From Shewanella seohaensis (lineage in GTDB: Bacteria > Pseudomonadota > Gammaproteobacteria > Enterobacterales > Shewanellaceae): 64,000 bases of DNA. The stretch covers positions 3,968,001-4,032,000 of the forward strand of contig NZ_CP104900.1 of NCBI RefSeq assembly GCF_025449215.1, written 5' to 3'. A program made the position numbers and the translations under genes. This document shows positions 10,057 through 19,688 of the stretch, piece after piece (within the stretch, counting starts at the first letter, position 1; each line of letters begins with the position of its first letter). The notes under the pieces are model-generated. The model searched no databases. It worked only from the letters and a program-made list of their open reading frames with translations, and was not told the DNA's origin.

Positions 10057-10325
10057 TGGTTACCCCAAACGAAAGGTGACGGCAAGAGTGCAGCAAGACA
10101 TAGGCATATCTAGTCATACGATATCAGTATAGGATTTGGATCTGTGTGGTGTTGAAAATCATTCATTTACCGAAAATCCGCCCCAATCTAGCAGAATTAA
10201 AACAGAAGCAAGGCTTATCGCCCAACGGCCGTTGTGCTAACAGGCAGCAGAAAAATGAAAACACCACACTTAAATACTGCTGAAGCACCGACAGTGACTA
10301 ATCTAGAGTCACCATTTGCTCCGCT

Positions 10326-11603
10326 TTATAACTTAATGTCCTCATACTCTTGTGTCGAGAGTTGGTAAAAATTATCGGCATCGGCTAGCAACACATCATA
10401 AACGTTCGAGTCCAACTTACCTTGTTGAACCATAGGCAACATAATCTCCAGCACCTCACTTAAGGACATTGAACCTCGATAAGGCCGATGTTGGGTTAAG
10501 GCTTGAAATACATCGACGAGAGCAAGGATACGCGAAGGTAAATCTAACTGTTCTTGTCTTTTTCTAAAGGGATAGCCCGAGCCATCGAGACGCTCATGGT
10601 GGTTTGACGCCCACTCACCAATCACAGACTTTGGAAAAAAGCTCTTTAAGGTGTGGTCGGTATCGACGGTGTGGCGCTTCATAATCGAGTATTCCTCCCT
10701 AGTCAGCTTGCCTTCCTTATGGAGTAATAAATCGGGGGTTTTGAGCTTACCAACATCGTGTAACAGCCCAGCCACATACAATAACTCGGCATCGGTATCC
10801 GATATGCCACAATCCTTAGCAACCAGTTTTGCCAGCAGTGCAACCTTGTCCGAATGATGAAAAGTAAAGGGACTCTTGGCATCGACAATCCGCGCCAGAA
10901 ATCTTGATATCTGCTTAACGCCTTCGAGATCCAGCTGTTTGTCGTACAGTTGATTCGCCTCAAACTCGAGGGCCATTTGCTCGATATGGGCAGCCTCCAT
11001 GTTGTACCAAAAACCGTCTTTGCTGACTAATTGGCACATGGCCGCCACCATATTCGGCTCGAAGAGCACGCCACTGTGGGCTAGCAAATTATTCGCAACT
11101 AACCCCTCATGGAGGGTGATTAGCTCTTGATGACAACCATGGGTATAGCGCGCCCGCAGAAAATCGGTCCGATCGGCCAGAAACACCAACGCAGCAAGGT
11201 CACGGTCAAACTCAGAGATTGCCGCGGTTTGCAACTCTAGCCAAGGTGTATGGTGATAAAACACAGTGAGGGCAAAGACATCTAGGATAGGACACTTCAT
11301 TAATGCCTCATACCCACGGCGACTGTGGGAAGTGGCATCTTCTGGCTGCATTAATTTGAGTAGGCGTAGATGCTCCTCGGAGGAAGACACGCCGCAGTCA
11401 TGGATAAGCCCCGCAAAATAGGCAAACTGCTTCTTTTCATCTGACCAGCCCAGCACATTGGCGCATTCGTAGGCCATATAGGCCACTCGATGACCGTGGT
11501 GTAAATCATCCACGCCGACAAAATCCAATGCCGTCGCCACGGCTAACAGCGCATGCCGCACATCAATTTTGATGCTGATTTCCTGGGGCTGAAAAGCATT
11601 CAT
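10326..11603 (-). CDS. HD-GYP domain c-di-GMP phosphodiesterase
   Basis: A 425-residue soluble protein with two HD-type modules. The N-terminal one (HHGHRVAYMAYE, AGLIHDCGVSSSEEH) keeps metal-ligand residues but lacks GYP. The C-terminal HD-GYP has HHSDKVALLAK, AGLLHDVGKLKTPD and HHERLDGSGYP, the full signature of c-di-GMP hydrolases that give GMP. No transmembrane segment or receiver domain is present, so the input may be the N-terminal module. An AGGAAA ribosome-binding site precedes the ATG. A terminator at 11673-11698 separates it from the pump operon upstream, so it has its own promoter. Confidence 0.88.
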   Translation of the reverse strand: MNAFQPQEISIKIDVRHALLAVATALDFVGVDDLHHGHRVAYMAYECANVLGWSDEKKQFAYFAGLIHDCGVSSSEEHLRLLKLMQPEDATSHSRRGYEALMKCPILDVFALTVFYHHTPWLELQTAAISEFDRDLAALVFLADRTDFLRARYTHGCHQELITLHEGLVANNLLAHSGVLFEPNMVAAMCQLVSKDGFWYNMEAAHIEQMALEFEANQLYDKQLDLEGVKQISRFLARIVDAKSPFTFHHSDKVALLAKLVAKDCGISDTDAELLYVAGLLHDVGKLKTPDLLLHKEGKLTREEYSIMKRHTVDTDHTLKSFFPKSVIGEWASNHHERLDGSGYPFRKRQEQLDLPSRILALVDVFQALTQHRPYRGSMSLSEVLEIMLPMVQQGKLDSNVYDVLLADADNFYQLSTQEYEDIKL

Positions 11604-11672
11604 CGCATTTTCCTAATTTAACGCACTAATCTAACTATAGTTACTTCGTCGATATTTACCCGCAAAAATAAA

Positions 11673-11698
11673 AAAAGACCTGCATTTGCAGGTCTTTT
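11673..11698 (-). terminator. Terminator of the MexEF-like pump operon
   Basis: Arms AAAAGACCTGCA and TGCAGGTCTTTT form a perfect 12-bp inverted repeat, giving a U-run when read on the minus strand, 29 bases after the pump gene stop. Confidence 0.88.
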
Positions 11699-11726
11699 AA
11701 GGAGATAACAGATTGAACTGGTTTAA

Positions 11727-14700
11727 TTATTGTGCCGTTAGCGCTTCCGCTTTACGGCGACCGCGTTTAGCGAGGGCATAGTAAAATAGCGGTGTCAGGA
11801 TTAACCCAAACAGTGTCACCCCTATCATGCCTGCAAATACCGCAACCCCCATGGCCTGGCGCATCTCGGCGCCCGCGCCCGTTGAGAACACCATAGGTAC
11901 CACCCCCATGATGAAGGCGATAGAGGTCATCAAGATGGGGCGTAAACGTAAGCGCGCCGCCTCGAGAATCGACTCCATGACTTCCATACCATGGTCTTGT
12001 TTTTCCTTGGCAAATTCGACAATCAGAATCGCGTTCTTGGTCGCTAAGCCCACAAGGACGATAAGACCAATCTGGGTGAAAATATTATTATCGCCGCCAT
12101 AGATAAGCACACCACTGAGCGCTGAGAGTAAGGTCATTGGGATAATTAAGATAATCGCCAATGGTAAACTCAAACTCTCGTACTGCGCCGCCAGCACCAT
12201 AAACACCAGCAGTATCACCAGAGGGAACACTAACAAGCCTGTGTTACCGGCGAGGATCTGCTGATAGGTCAGCTCAGTCCACTCGTAGGTCATGCCTATC
12301 GGCAAAGTCTCGGCGAGGATTTTCTCAATCGCTGCCTGCGCTTGGCCCGAACTCACACCGGGTGCTGGGCCACCGTTAATCTCAGCCGTGGTGAAACCGT
12401 TATAGTGCATCACACGATCGGGTCCCGCGCTCTGACTCACATTAATAAAGGAGCCAAGTGGGATCATATCGCCATTCACATTAGGCACTTTTAGCTGGCT
12501 AATTTGCTGCGGGCTTTGACGGAATGCTTCGTCGGCCTGCATATTCACCTGATAGGTTCGACCGAAACGATTAAAGTCGTTGACATAGGTCGAGCCCATA
12601 TAGGTTTGTAATGTCTGGAAAATTTGATCGAGCGACACTGCCTGCTGTTTCGCTTTAGTCCGATCGATATCCAGTTCAAGTTGTGGCACGTTCACTTGAT
12701 AGCTAGAGAAAATCCCCGCTAATTGTGGATCGGCCCACGCCTTGTACATTACTTGTTGGGTCACCTGATACAAGGCCTCATAACCAAGGTTGGCTCTGTC
12801 TTGAATTTGCAGACGGAACCCTCCAATAGTGCCGAGGCCTTGCACAGGTGGCGGCGGGAAGATGGCAATAAACGCATCCTGAATACCAGCAAATTGCTGA
12901 TTTAATTGGCCGGCAATCGCATTCGCCGACAGTTCAGGACTCTTACGTAACTCAAAATCATCTAGGGCAACAAACACCACGCCCGAGTTAGGACTATTGG
13001 TAAAACCGTTGATACTCAGACCGGGGAAGGCAATAGAGTGCGCCACACCGGGGTGATTCAAGGCGATGTCGGACATTTTCTTGATCACCGCATCGGTACG
13101 CTCGAGTGAGGCCGCATCCGGTAATTGGGCAAATGCCACTAAATACTGCTTATCCTGTCCTGGCACATAGCCCGTTGGGGTATTTACAAATTGCACGCCC
13201 GTCAGCGCAACCATGCCCAGATACACCAGTCCGATAATGCCGCCAAAACGGATCACTTTACGCACTAAATAGCCATAACCCTCTGATGCACGGTTGAATA
13301 AGCGATTGAATGGCGTAAATAACCAACCACCAAACAGCTTATCCATTAACCGAGTGAGCGCATCTTTAGGCGCATCATGGCCCTTGAGTAACAACGCCGA
13401 TAACGCTGGGCTCAAGGTGAGCGAGTTAATGGCCGAAATAAAGGTCGAAATCGTGATAGTCAGTGCAAACTGCTTATAAAACTGCCCCGTTAATCCGCTC
13501 ATAAAGGCGGTCGGAATAAACACCGCGGCCAACACTAAGGTGGTTGCCACAATCGGCCCAGTCACTTCCTTCATGGCTTTTTGTGTTGCGGCAATGGGGC
13601 TTAAACCCGAGGCGATATTTCGCTCCACGTTTTCTACCACTACGATGGCATCGTCCACCACAATCCCGATGGCCAGCACCAAACCAAACAGCGACAACGC
13701 ATTGAGCGAGAAGCCCATCAAGTGCATAAAGGCGAAGGTACCCACCAAAGACACAGGCACGGCCACCAGCGGAATAATCGAGGCGCGCCAAGTCTGCAGG
13801 AATAGCACCACCACGAGCACCACTAAGAGCACGGCTTCGAGCAGGGTTTTCACCACCGCATGGATAGAGCCACGCACAAACACGGTCGGATCGTACACAA
13901 TCTCGTATTGCAGCCCTTCGGGGAAAGACTTCGCCAGTCTTGCCATTTCGGCGCGCACATCGTCGGAGATTTGAATCGCATTCGAGCCTGATGCTTGGAA
14001 CACTGGAATTGCTACCGCGTCCTTGTTATCCAGCAATGAACGCAGCGCATAGCTGGTTGCACCGAGTTCAACACGCGCCACATCCTTAAGACGGATAACC
14101 TCACCGTTTTGACCAACCTTGATGATAATGTCTTCGAATTCTGACAGTTCAGTCAGACGACCCTTAACGTTGATCAAGAGTTGGAAGTCGGCATTACCAC
14201 TAGGCTGCGCCCCTAAACTGCCCGCTGCCGCTTGCTGATTTTGCTCACGTACCGCGGCGATAATCTCAGCTGGTGACATGCCAAGCGCCGAGACTTTATT
14301 GGGGTCAAGCCAGATCCGCAGACTATATTCGCCCGCACCGAATAAACGCACCGCGCCCACGCCTTTGATGCGTGCTAACTCATCTTTTACGTTGAGCGCC
14401 GCGTAGTTAGACAAATACAGCATGTCATAACGGTTATCCGGCGACAGTAAATGCACCACCATGGTTAAGTCTGGCGAGGATTTTTCGGTCACAATCCCAA
14501 GGCGTTGAACCTCCTGCGGCAAACGTGGCATAGCACGGTCAACCCGGCTCTGTACTTGGGTTTGCGCCCTGTCCACATCGGTGCCAATGGCGAAGGTGAT
14601 GGTCAAGGTCATGCGTCCATCGGACGTCGCCTGCGATGACATATACAGCATGTCTTCGACGCCGTTGATTTCCTGCTCTAAGGGCGAGGCAACCGTTTCG

Positions 14701-14876
14701 GCGATGACTTTAGGGTTAGCGCCAGGGTAGTTGGCGGTTACCACGACCGTCGGAGGCACCACTTCTGGGTATTCGGTAATGGGTAATTGCCAGACGGCAA
14801 TCGCCCCTGTGATAAAAAACAGCAGCGAGAGAACGGCTGCAAATATCGGTCTTTTAATAAAAAACTGCGACAACAT
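11727..14876 (-). CDS. RND multidrug efflux permease, MexF-like
   Basis: A full-length 1049-residue HAE1 pump. The N-terminus MLSQFFIKRPIFAAVLSLLF and the following YPEVVPPTVVV / YPGANPKVIAETVASPLEQ blocks closely resemble MexF/OqxB-type pumps. TM4 carries GIVVDDAIVVVENVERNI with the two proton-relay Asp residues. It exports hydrophobic and amphiphilic compounds from the inner membrane and periplasm. It lies 13 bases after the membrane-fusion gene, so the two are one operon; no outer-membrane channel gene follows, implying a shared TolC. The promoter carries two candidate TetR operators. Family certain; substrate range inferred from relatives. Confidence 0.92.
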   Translation of the reverse strand: MLSQFFIKRPIFAAVLSLLFFITGAIAVWQLPITEYPEVVPPTVVVTANYPGANPKVIAETVASPLEQEINGVEDMLYMSSQATSDGRMTLTITFAIGTDVDRAQTQVQSRVDRAMPRLPQEVQRLGIVTEKSSPDLTMVVHLLSPDNRYDMLYLSNYAALNVKDELARIKGVGAVRLFGAGEYSLRIWLDPNKVSALGMSPAEIIAAVREQNQQAAAGSLGAQPSGNADFQLLINVKGRLTELSEFEDIIIKVGQNGEVIRLKDVARVELGATSYALRSLLDNKDAVAIPVFQASGSNAIQISDDVRAEMARLAKSFPEGLQYEIVYDPTVFVRGSIHAVVKTLLEAVLLVVLVVVLFLQTWRASIIPLVAVPVSLVGTFAFMHLMGFSLNALSLFGLVLAIGIVVDDAIVVVENVERNIASGLSPIAATQKAMKEVTGPIVATTLVLAAVFIPTAFMSGLTGQFYKQFALTITISTFISAINSLTLSPALSALLLKGHDAPKDALTRLMDKLFGGWLFTPFNRLFNRASEGYGYLVRKVIRFGGIIGLVYLGMVALTGVQFVNTPTGYVPGQDKQYLVAFAQLPDAASLERTDAVIKKMSDIALNHPGVAHSIAFPGLSINGFTNSPNSGVVFVALDDFELRKSPELSANAIAGQLNQQFAGIQDAFIAIFPPPPVQGLGTIGGFRLQIQDRANLGYEALYQVTQQVMYKAWADPQLAGIFSSYQVNVPQLELDIDRTKAKQQAVSLDQIFQTLQTYMGSTYVNDFNRFGRTYQVNMQADEAFRQSPQQISQLKVPNVNGDMIPLGSFINVSQSAGPDRVMHYNGFTTAEINGGPAPGVSSGQAQAAIEKILAETLPIGMTYEWTELTYQQILAGNTGLLVFPLVILLVFMVLAAQYESLSLPLAIILIIPMTLLSALSGVLIYGGDNNIFTQIGLIVLVGLATKNAILIVEFAKEKQDHGMEVMESILEAARLRLRPILMTSIAFIMGVVPMVFSTGAGAEMRQAMGVAVFAGMIGVTLFGLILTPLFYYALAKRGRRKAEALTAQ

Positions 14877-14889
14877 TCTGTTGGATTCC

Positions 14890-16128
14890 TTAACCGCGGC
14901 TCGCTACTTCAACGTCTGGGGTGGTGATATTTTCTTGATGTTTATCAAGCAGTAATTGAGCTTGACGAAGCGCCTCTAGCTGTTCGCTGTCGGCCATATC
15001 AACCAGATGTGGCTCAATTTGCATCTTAGGACGAACCCTTTGCATGCCATTGACGACGATTTTGTCGTCTGCCGCTAAACCTTGCTTAACAATGCGTAAA
15101 CCTTGAACTTTTTCACCTAGGGTGACGCCGCGATACTCAACAGTGCCATCGTTTGCCACCACTAAGACGAACTTGTTGTTCAGATCCGTGCCCACGGCTT
15201 TATCGTCAATTAAGATGCCGTCATAGGCGCCGCTACCAGCGGTACGTAATCTGGCGAACAGACCAGGGAGCAAGCTGTTGTCTTCATTGCTAAACGTGGC
15301 GCGTACTCGAATAGTGCCCGTCTGTCTGTCCATAGAATTATCGACAAAGTCCACTAGACCTATGTGTTGATATTCGCGCTCGTTAGCCAGCGCCATATAC
15401 ACGGGATTGTCGCCGGCACGAGGGTCTTTACGCTTTTTCTCGGCGGTTAACTTGACGTATTTCAGATAGGTTTGCTCATCCACATCGAAGTAGGCATACA
15501 TGCTGGCGGTCGACACTAAGCTGGTTAATACACTCTGCCCCGCAGACACATAGTTACCCGCGGTGACATTGGCGTAGGAGGCTCGGCCATCAATCGGCGC
15601 GCGCACTTGGGTGTAATCTAAGTCCAACTCGGCGCGCAGCAGCGCCGCTTTCACAGAGGCTACGGCCGCCGTGGTTTGACGTTTGTTAGACTCACGGGTA
15701 TCGAGTAATTCTGCAGATACCGCCTTTTGGGCAAAGAGTTTGCGGGCGCGTTCTAAGTCGTTAGTGGCCAGTTGCTCAGCAGAGAGCGCGCTAGCAAGAT
15801 CTGCTCTTAACCGGGCCACTTCCGCTTCGAACACACTCGCATCGATATGGAAGAGCACATCGCCTTTTTTCACTAAGGCGCCTTCTTTAAAGTTTACCGA
15901 CGCGATATAGCCAGATACGCGTGGCACTAAGGTCACACTCTCTGGCGCCTGCAAACGGCCGGTAAATTCATCCCACTCGGTAACGCGCTCATGCAATACC
16001 TGCGCAACATCGACCTTAGGTGCACCCGGTGCTTGCCCCTGCTGGGCTTCGGGTTCACCACAGGCCGAAAGGACAAAAGCCGCCACGGCAGTCAACATCA
16101 ATATCCGTAAAGGTTGGTTACTTTTCAT
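14890..16128 (-). CDS. RND membrane fusion lipoprotein, MexE-like
   Basis: A 412-residue periplasmic adaptor. An N-terminal lipoprotein signal ends in FVLSACGEPE (lipidated Cys near residue 23), followed by the barrel-sandwich half-motif VSGYIASVNFKEGALVKKGDVLFHID, a coiled-coil hairpin (EVARLRADLASALSAEQLATNDLERARKL in pieces) and LDLDYTQVRAPIDGRAS. I chose the ATG at 16128 because it has a GAGGA box seven bases upstream and begins the signal peptide; the longer frame to 16188 adds 20 residues of no signal character. Couples the pump at 11727 to an outer-membrane channel. Confidence 0.9.
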   Translation of the reverse strand: MKSNQPLRILMLTAVAAFVLSACGEPEAQQGQAPGAPKVDVAQVLHERVTEWDEFTGRLQAPESVTLVPRVSGYIASVNFKEGALVKKGDVLFHIDASVFEAEVARLRADLASALSAEQLATNDLERARKLFAQKAVSAELLDTRESNKRQTTAAVASVKAALLRAELDLDYTQVRAPIDGRASYANVTAGNYVSAGQSVLTSLVSTASMYAYFDVDEQTYLKYVKLTAEKKRKDPRAGDNPVYMALANEREYQHIGLVDFVDNSMDRQTGTIRVRATFSNEDNSLLPGLFARLRTAGSGAYDGILIDDKAVGTDLNNKFVLVVANDGTVEYRGVTLGEKVQGLRIVKQGLAADDKIVVNGMQRVRPKMQIEPHLVDMADSEQLEALRQAQLLLDKHQENITTPDVEVASRG

Positions 16129-16206
16129 CTTACAATCCTCATGTGGCAGGCATTTATCTCGTTTAAGACAGACATCAGTGATGGGCACTCAGTCAAAATC
16201 AATAAA

Positions 16207-16242
16207 TACCGATTGGTAAAAAATATTATGTACTGAGCGGTA
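16207..16242. promoter_or_regulatory. Twin palindromic operator candidates for the divergent TetR regulator
   Basis: TACCGATTGGTA (16207-16218) and TACTGAGCGGTA (16231-16242) share the pattern TACYGAKYGGTA and start 24 bp apart, so both sit on one face of the helix. The second abuts the predicted -10 of the pump promoter. Position between the pump operon and the TetR gene supports repression by that TetR protein; binding is inferred. Confidence 0.5.
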
Positions 16243-16269
16243 ATATATAGTGTAAAATGACCCTGTCAA
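16242..16269 (-). promoter_or_regulatory. Promoter of the MexEF-like operon
   Basis: On the minus strand, TTGACA (16269-16264) is separated by 16 bases from TATATT (16247-16242). The -35 is a perfect consensus and the -10 matches 5/6. Transcription would begin near 16235, about 105 bases before the membrane-fusion start codon, inside the candidate operator. Confidence 0.65.
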
Positions 16270-16491
16270 CAGCTTTTTGTACCGATGAGTATTTAATTTT
16301 TGTGACAGCTTAATAAATAGCTAGTTAAGCCTTTGAGGTGATTAGCCGCCGATAGCGTGCTATGTGGGCTTGAATGGACGATATATTTTGGTGAGTTACT
16401 CACCTAACCCGCAGACAGCAGGCAAGAGTGGCTGGACATGAACTAAACCCATGTCTATCCTAGGGGCAATTGAGAATTGAGGAGCCTAATG

Positions 16492-17109
16492 ATGTCAACC
16501 GTCACCCAGACGCCCTGCGTAGGTCGCCCACGAGCCTTCGACGCCGACGATGCATTAGCTAAAGCCTTGGAAGTCTTCTGGCAAAAAGGTTTTGAAGGTA
16601 CATCGTTAACCGATCTGACTCAGGCCATGGGCATCAACAAACCCAGCCTATATGCCGCCTTTGGTAACAAAGAGCAGCTGTTTCTGAAAGCGATCGAGTT
16701 ATACGAGCAGCGACCCTGTGCATTTTTCTATCCTTCGCTTGAAAAAGAAACCGCCTATCAAGTGGTTGAGGCCATGCTCTATGGCGCAGCATCATCTTTA
16801 GTGGATGAGAGTCACCCCCAAGGCTGCTTGATTGTTCAAGGCGCCCTCGCCTGTAGCGAAGCCGGACAAGCGATCAAAGATACTTTAATTACCCGCCGCC
16901 GTGATGGTGAACAGGCACTATGCCAACGCCTGCAACGGGCAAAGGATGAAGGCGATTTACCCGCAGATGCCGATCCGCTGCTGCTGTCTCGATATATAGG
17001 CACAGTGCTGCAAGGCATGGCAGTGCAAGCCACCAATGGCATATGCCCCGGAGAATTACGCAAAGTCGCCGAGCTAGTGTTAGCCAACTTTCCGAAAAAT
17101 AATGCGTGA
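16492..17109 (+). CDS. TetR/AcrR family transcriptional regulator
   Basis: A 205-residue regulator. Its helix-turn-helix lies at about residues 30-60 (FEGTSLTDLTQAMGINKPSLYAAFGNKEQLF), followed by an all-helical ligand domain with LIVQGALACSEAG. The start ATG at 16492 (second of two adjacent ATGs) has AGGAG seven bases upstream; 16489 would be only four away. Transcribed divergently from the MexEF-like operon, with about 360 bases between the start codons holding a strong pump promoter and twin palindromes. Best reading: a local repressor relieved by a pump substrate. Confidence 0.88.
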   Translation: MSTVTQTPCVGRPRAFDADDALAKALEVFWQKGFEGTSLTDLTQAMGINKPSLYAAFGNKEQLFLKAIELYEQRPCAFFYPSLEKETAYQVVEAMLYGAASSLVDESHPQGCLIVQGALACSEAGQAIKDTLITRRRDGEQALCQRLQRAKDEGDLPADADPLLLSRYIGTVLQGMAVQATNGICPGELRKVAELVLANFPKNNA

Positions 17110-17135
17110 TAGTGCGACTAGCTGATACCCATTGA

Positions 17136-17171
17136 CATAAACCCCAGCAAACACTGGGGTTTATGCTTTTA
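17136..17171 (+). terminator. Terminator after the TetR gene
   Basis: CATAAACCCCAG (17136-17147) pairs with CTGGGGTTTATG (17154-17165) around a six-base loop, followed by CTTTT. Lies between convergent genes and may act in both directions. Confidence 0.82.
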
Positions 17172-17197
17172 AGCCGCTATCGAAATTAATCTTGAGA

Positions 17198-17626
17198 TTA
17201 GTGCTGAACTTGGTGAGTGACTAAGCTTGGACGCAGCAGATTGTCGTGGACAGGACAACGGTTACACACAGTATCTAAAAACTCGCTCTTTTGTGCATCG
17301 GTTAAGTCAGCATCAATGCTGGCATTGATGGCAATTTCTTTAAATCCCACAGGATCATCCGAAGGCTGGCCTAGTAATCCCGCCGAATTCATCACGGCTC
17401 TGACATGCACATCAAACTGGTGAATGGTGATATTGCGTTCACGCGCAACCATCTTAGCAATCGCCGAAATACAGCCTCCGAGCGAAAATAAAAAGGTCTC
17501 TAAGGGATTAGCGCCTTCATTGGACGCGCTGGGTTGATCGATAATCAGCAAATGCTCACGTACCTGCGCCGTAACCTTCCAACCGCTTCCCATATGTGTG
17601 GTGACTTCAACGACTTTATCCGCCAT
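17198..17626 (-). CDS. OsmC/Ohr family protein
   Basis: A 142-residue protein with the two redox cysteines of the OsmC fold: FSLGGCISAIAKM near residue 53 and CNRCPVHDNLL near residue 125, after the family block NPLETFLFSLGGC. OsmC/Ohr proteins reduce organic hydroperoxides through these cysteines; this one resembles the general OsmC-like branch rather than Ohr. A single gene with an AT-rich 200-base upstream region shared with the divergent solute-binding gene. Confidence 0.87.
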   Translation of the reverse strand: MADKVVEVTTHMGSGWKVTAQVREHLLIIDQPSASNEGANPLETFLFSLGGCISAIAKMVARERNITIHQFDVHVRAVMNSAGLLGQPSDDPVGFKEIAINASIDADLTDAQKSEFLDTVCNRCPVHDNLLRPSLVTHQVQH

Positions 17627-17828
17627 GACTTACTCCATTAGTTTTTTTCAATCAGATTATTCTAATAATTAAAAAACCAAAAGTCACAACTTAAGATCAC
17701 AGTTTTATGGCCTAACTCGTTTTGTCATAAACAATCTCGGCCACATCACAAATCGCAAAATCATTAGGTTCGTTATAGGCACTTATGATATAAATTTCCG
17801 ATTAGGAATAGGATGATACGGAAATAAG

Positions 17829-18647
17829 ATGCGTGTTTGCAGCCCAACAAGGAATGAATTTCAGCGAGTAATAAATAACCCGTTGACGTTGTTGACTGCG
17901 GCTTGCTTATTTTTGTTCTCTGCCACAAGCCACTCCTCCTTTGCCCAAGAAAGCCAAAGTAGCCCACAAGCCGTAGGCCATAGCATCACCTTAGCCGCCG
18001 AAGACAGCTGGCCGCCGTTTGCCAATCAGTTTGGCCAAGGGATCTCCCATCGCCTTATCGCAGCGGCATTCAAACAATCTCGAGTGGAAGTCAACAGCCT
18101 AGTCGTACCCTATAGCCGCGCCCTTATGATGGCCGAAAAAGGTGCCGTCGATGGAGTCTTTAACGTGACCCGCGAAGCGAGTACCGAGCAACGTTTTGTG
18201 TTTGGTAACACGCCGCTATTTGTGGCGAAAGCCTCTTTTTATCAACGTAAACAACGCCCGCTCATCGCCGCCAATAAATGGGAAATTCCCAAAGGCAGCA
18301 TAGTCGGGGTCATAAAAAGTTATGAGTATGGCGATGAGTTTCCCGAACTGGTGAAACAGCGCCAACTGAATGTCATCACGGTCGCCAACCAACAGCAACT
18401 GATTAATCTGTTGATGATTGGCCGAGTCGATGCGGCGGTCATGTTCGATTTAGTCGCACAGGAAAACCTGCAAAAAATGGGCGTCAGTGACGATGTGATC
18501 CCCGCATTTAACAACCACAGCAGCGAGATTTATCTAGCCTTTTCGAAGGAAAACCCCAAAGCCGCACAACTCGCTAAAGAGCTGGATCTGGGCTTAACCC
18601 AGTTAAAAGCCAATGGACAGTATCAACAACTGCTTAGCACTAAGTAA
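17829..18647 (+). CDS. Periplasmic solute-binding protein, SBP_bac_3 type
   Basis: A 272-residue protein with a signal peptide (LTLLTAACLFLFSATSHSSFA) and the amino-acid-binding type fold: SITLAAEDSWPPFANQ at the start of the mature chain, YSRALMMAEKGAVDGVFNVTREAS, and LINLLMIGRVDAAVMFDLVAQENL in the second lobe. No ABC permease or ATPase gene is adjacent, so it may be one of the orphan family-3 proteins common in Shewanella, possibly a scavenger or signal receptor. Ligand unknown. The ATG at 17829 has only a weak upstream purine box. Confidence 0.78.
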   Translation: MRVCSPTRNEFQRVINNPLTLLTAACLFLFSATSHSSFAQESQSSPQAVGHSITLAAEDSWPPFANQFGQGISHRLIAAAFKQSRVEVNSLVVPYSRALMMAEKGAVDGVFNVTREASTEQRFVFGNTPLFVAKASFYQRKQRPLIAANKWEIPKGSIVGVIKSYEYGDEFPELVKQRQLNVITVANQQQLINLLMIGRVDAAVMFDLVAQENLQKMGVSDDVIPAFNNHSSEIYLAFSKENPKAAQLAKELDLGLTQLKANGQYQQLLSTK

Positions 18648-18662
18648 CCCTTCAAACCGCCA

Positions 18663-19556
18663 TTAGCTGCCTTGGGTACGGATAATCTCTTGGTTCACCC
18701 AATGTAGCAGCTGCTTAATCGCTTTCGATAGGATCTGATTTTGCCGCACTATGTAACCCAAACTGGTGCTCGGAAACTGTGGCAATGGCGTGACTTTACT
18801 CTTTAAGTGCGTCTTAGTGTAAATCGAAAACTCAGGCACAATCGCCACCCCAAAGCCCGCCTCGGCCCAATCGATTTGCGCATCCACACTGCCGACTTCC
18901 ATGATCCGATAACGGGGTAAATTTAAGGTCGGTAATGCGGGATCGAGCAACTCACGGGTACGGGTATCATGGCCGAGCAGAATCAAAGTCGGCCGCTCCG
19001 CGTGGGGCATATCATGGCTGGCTTGGCTTTGCTGCCACAGCTGCAAATTATCCCCAAGGGCACACCATTTGATTTGCTGTAACTCGGTAAAATGCAGCGG
19101 CTGACTCTCCTTTTGCGCGATCACAAAGCCTAAATCCGCCTCGGCATTAGTCACCAATTCAGAGGCTTGGGAAGACGTAGTATTAAGTAGGGAAAAATCA
19201 ATCCCGGGGAATTCCGCTTTAAATAACTGAAATGGCTGAATAAGCAGCAAACGCGAAATGATATCGCTGGCCGCTATGGTCAAGGTGCCTTGACTGAGAT
19301 CGTTGATAGCATTGAGATCCGCCTGACACACTTGCAGTTCCATCAAGGTCTTCTGGCTGCTCTCGAGCAAACGAAACCCCGCCTGAGTTAGCCTAAACGG
19401 ATTGCGCTCAATCAACTTAACTCGAGTATTCTGCTCCAGTTGTTTGATATGCAAGCTGACATTGGGCTGCGTCATATGCAGCGCCGCTGCCGCCTTTCCG
19501 AAGTGCTTACACTCGGCTAAGGTTACGAAGGTCTTTAACCAATGAAGTTCCAGCAT
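18663..19556 (-). CDS. LysR family transcriptional regulator
   Basis: A 297-residue LysR protein. The N-terminal winged helix reads LHWLKTFVTLAECKHFGKAAAALHMTQPNVSLHIKQLEQ in overlapping pieces, with effector-binding lobes after residue 90. I set the start at the ATG 19556, where family similarity begins; GGAG lies nine bases upstream. Two in-frame ATGs add up to five residues. Transcribed away from the adenylosuccinate synthetase paralogue with 132 bases between, containing a TATC-N5-GATA palindrome of T-N11-A type. By LysR convention it controls itself and that neighbour. Confidence 0.88.
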   Translation of the reverse strand: MLELHWLKTFVTLAECKHFGKAAAALHMTQPNVSLHIKQLEQNTRVKLIERNPFRLTQAGFRLLESSQKTLMELQVCQADLNAINDLSQGTLTIAASDIISRLLLIQPFQLFKAEFPGIDFSLLNTTSSQASELVTNAEADLGFVIAQKESQPLHFTELQQIKWCALGDNLQLWQQSQASHDMPHAERPTLILLGHDTRTRELLDPALPTLNLPRYRIMEVGSVDAQIDWAEAGFGVAIVPEFSIYTKTHLKSKVTPLPQFPSTSLGYIVRQNQILSKAIKQLLHWVNQEIIRTQGS

Positions 19557-19604
19557 CGCATTCATCTCCATCCATATCAGCTCGCCCTATGATATATGAT
19601 TTCC

Positions 19605-19619
19605 TTATCACGACGATAA
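19605..19619. promoter_or_regulatory. Candidate LysR operator (T-N11-A) in the divergent region
   Basis: TTATCACGACGATAA is a TTATC-N5-GATAA dyad containing the T-N11-A core TATCACGACGATA (19606-19618). It lies about midway between the divergent start codons of the LysR gene and the synthetase gene. Confidence 0.5.
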
Positions 19620-19688
19620 CTATAATTAATTTCTCTTATTCATTAAGCAGGTCTAGCATAATCGCTTAATTCCTGTGGAGATGATGTT

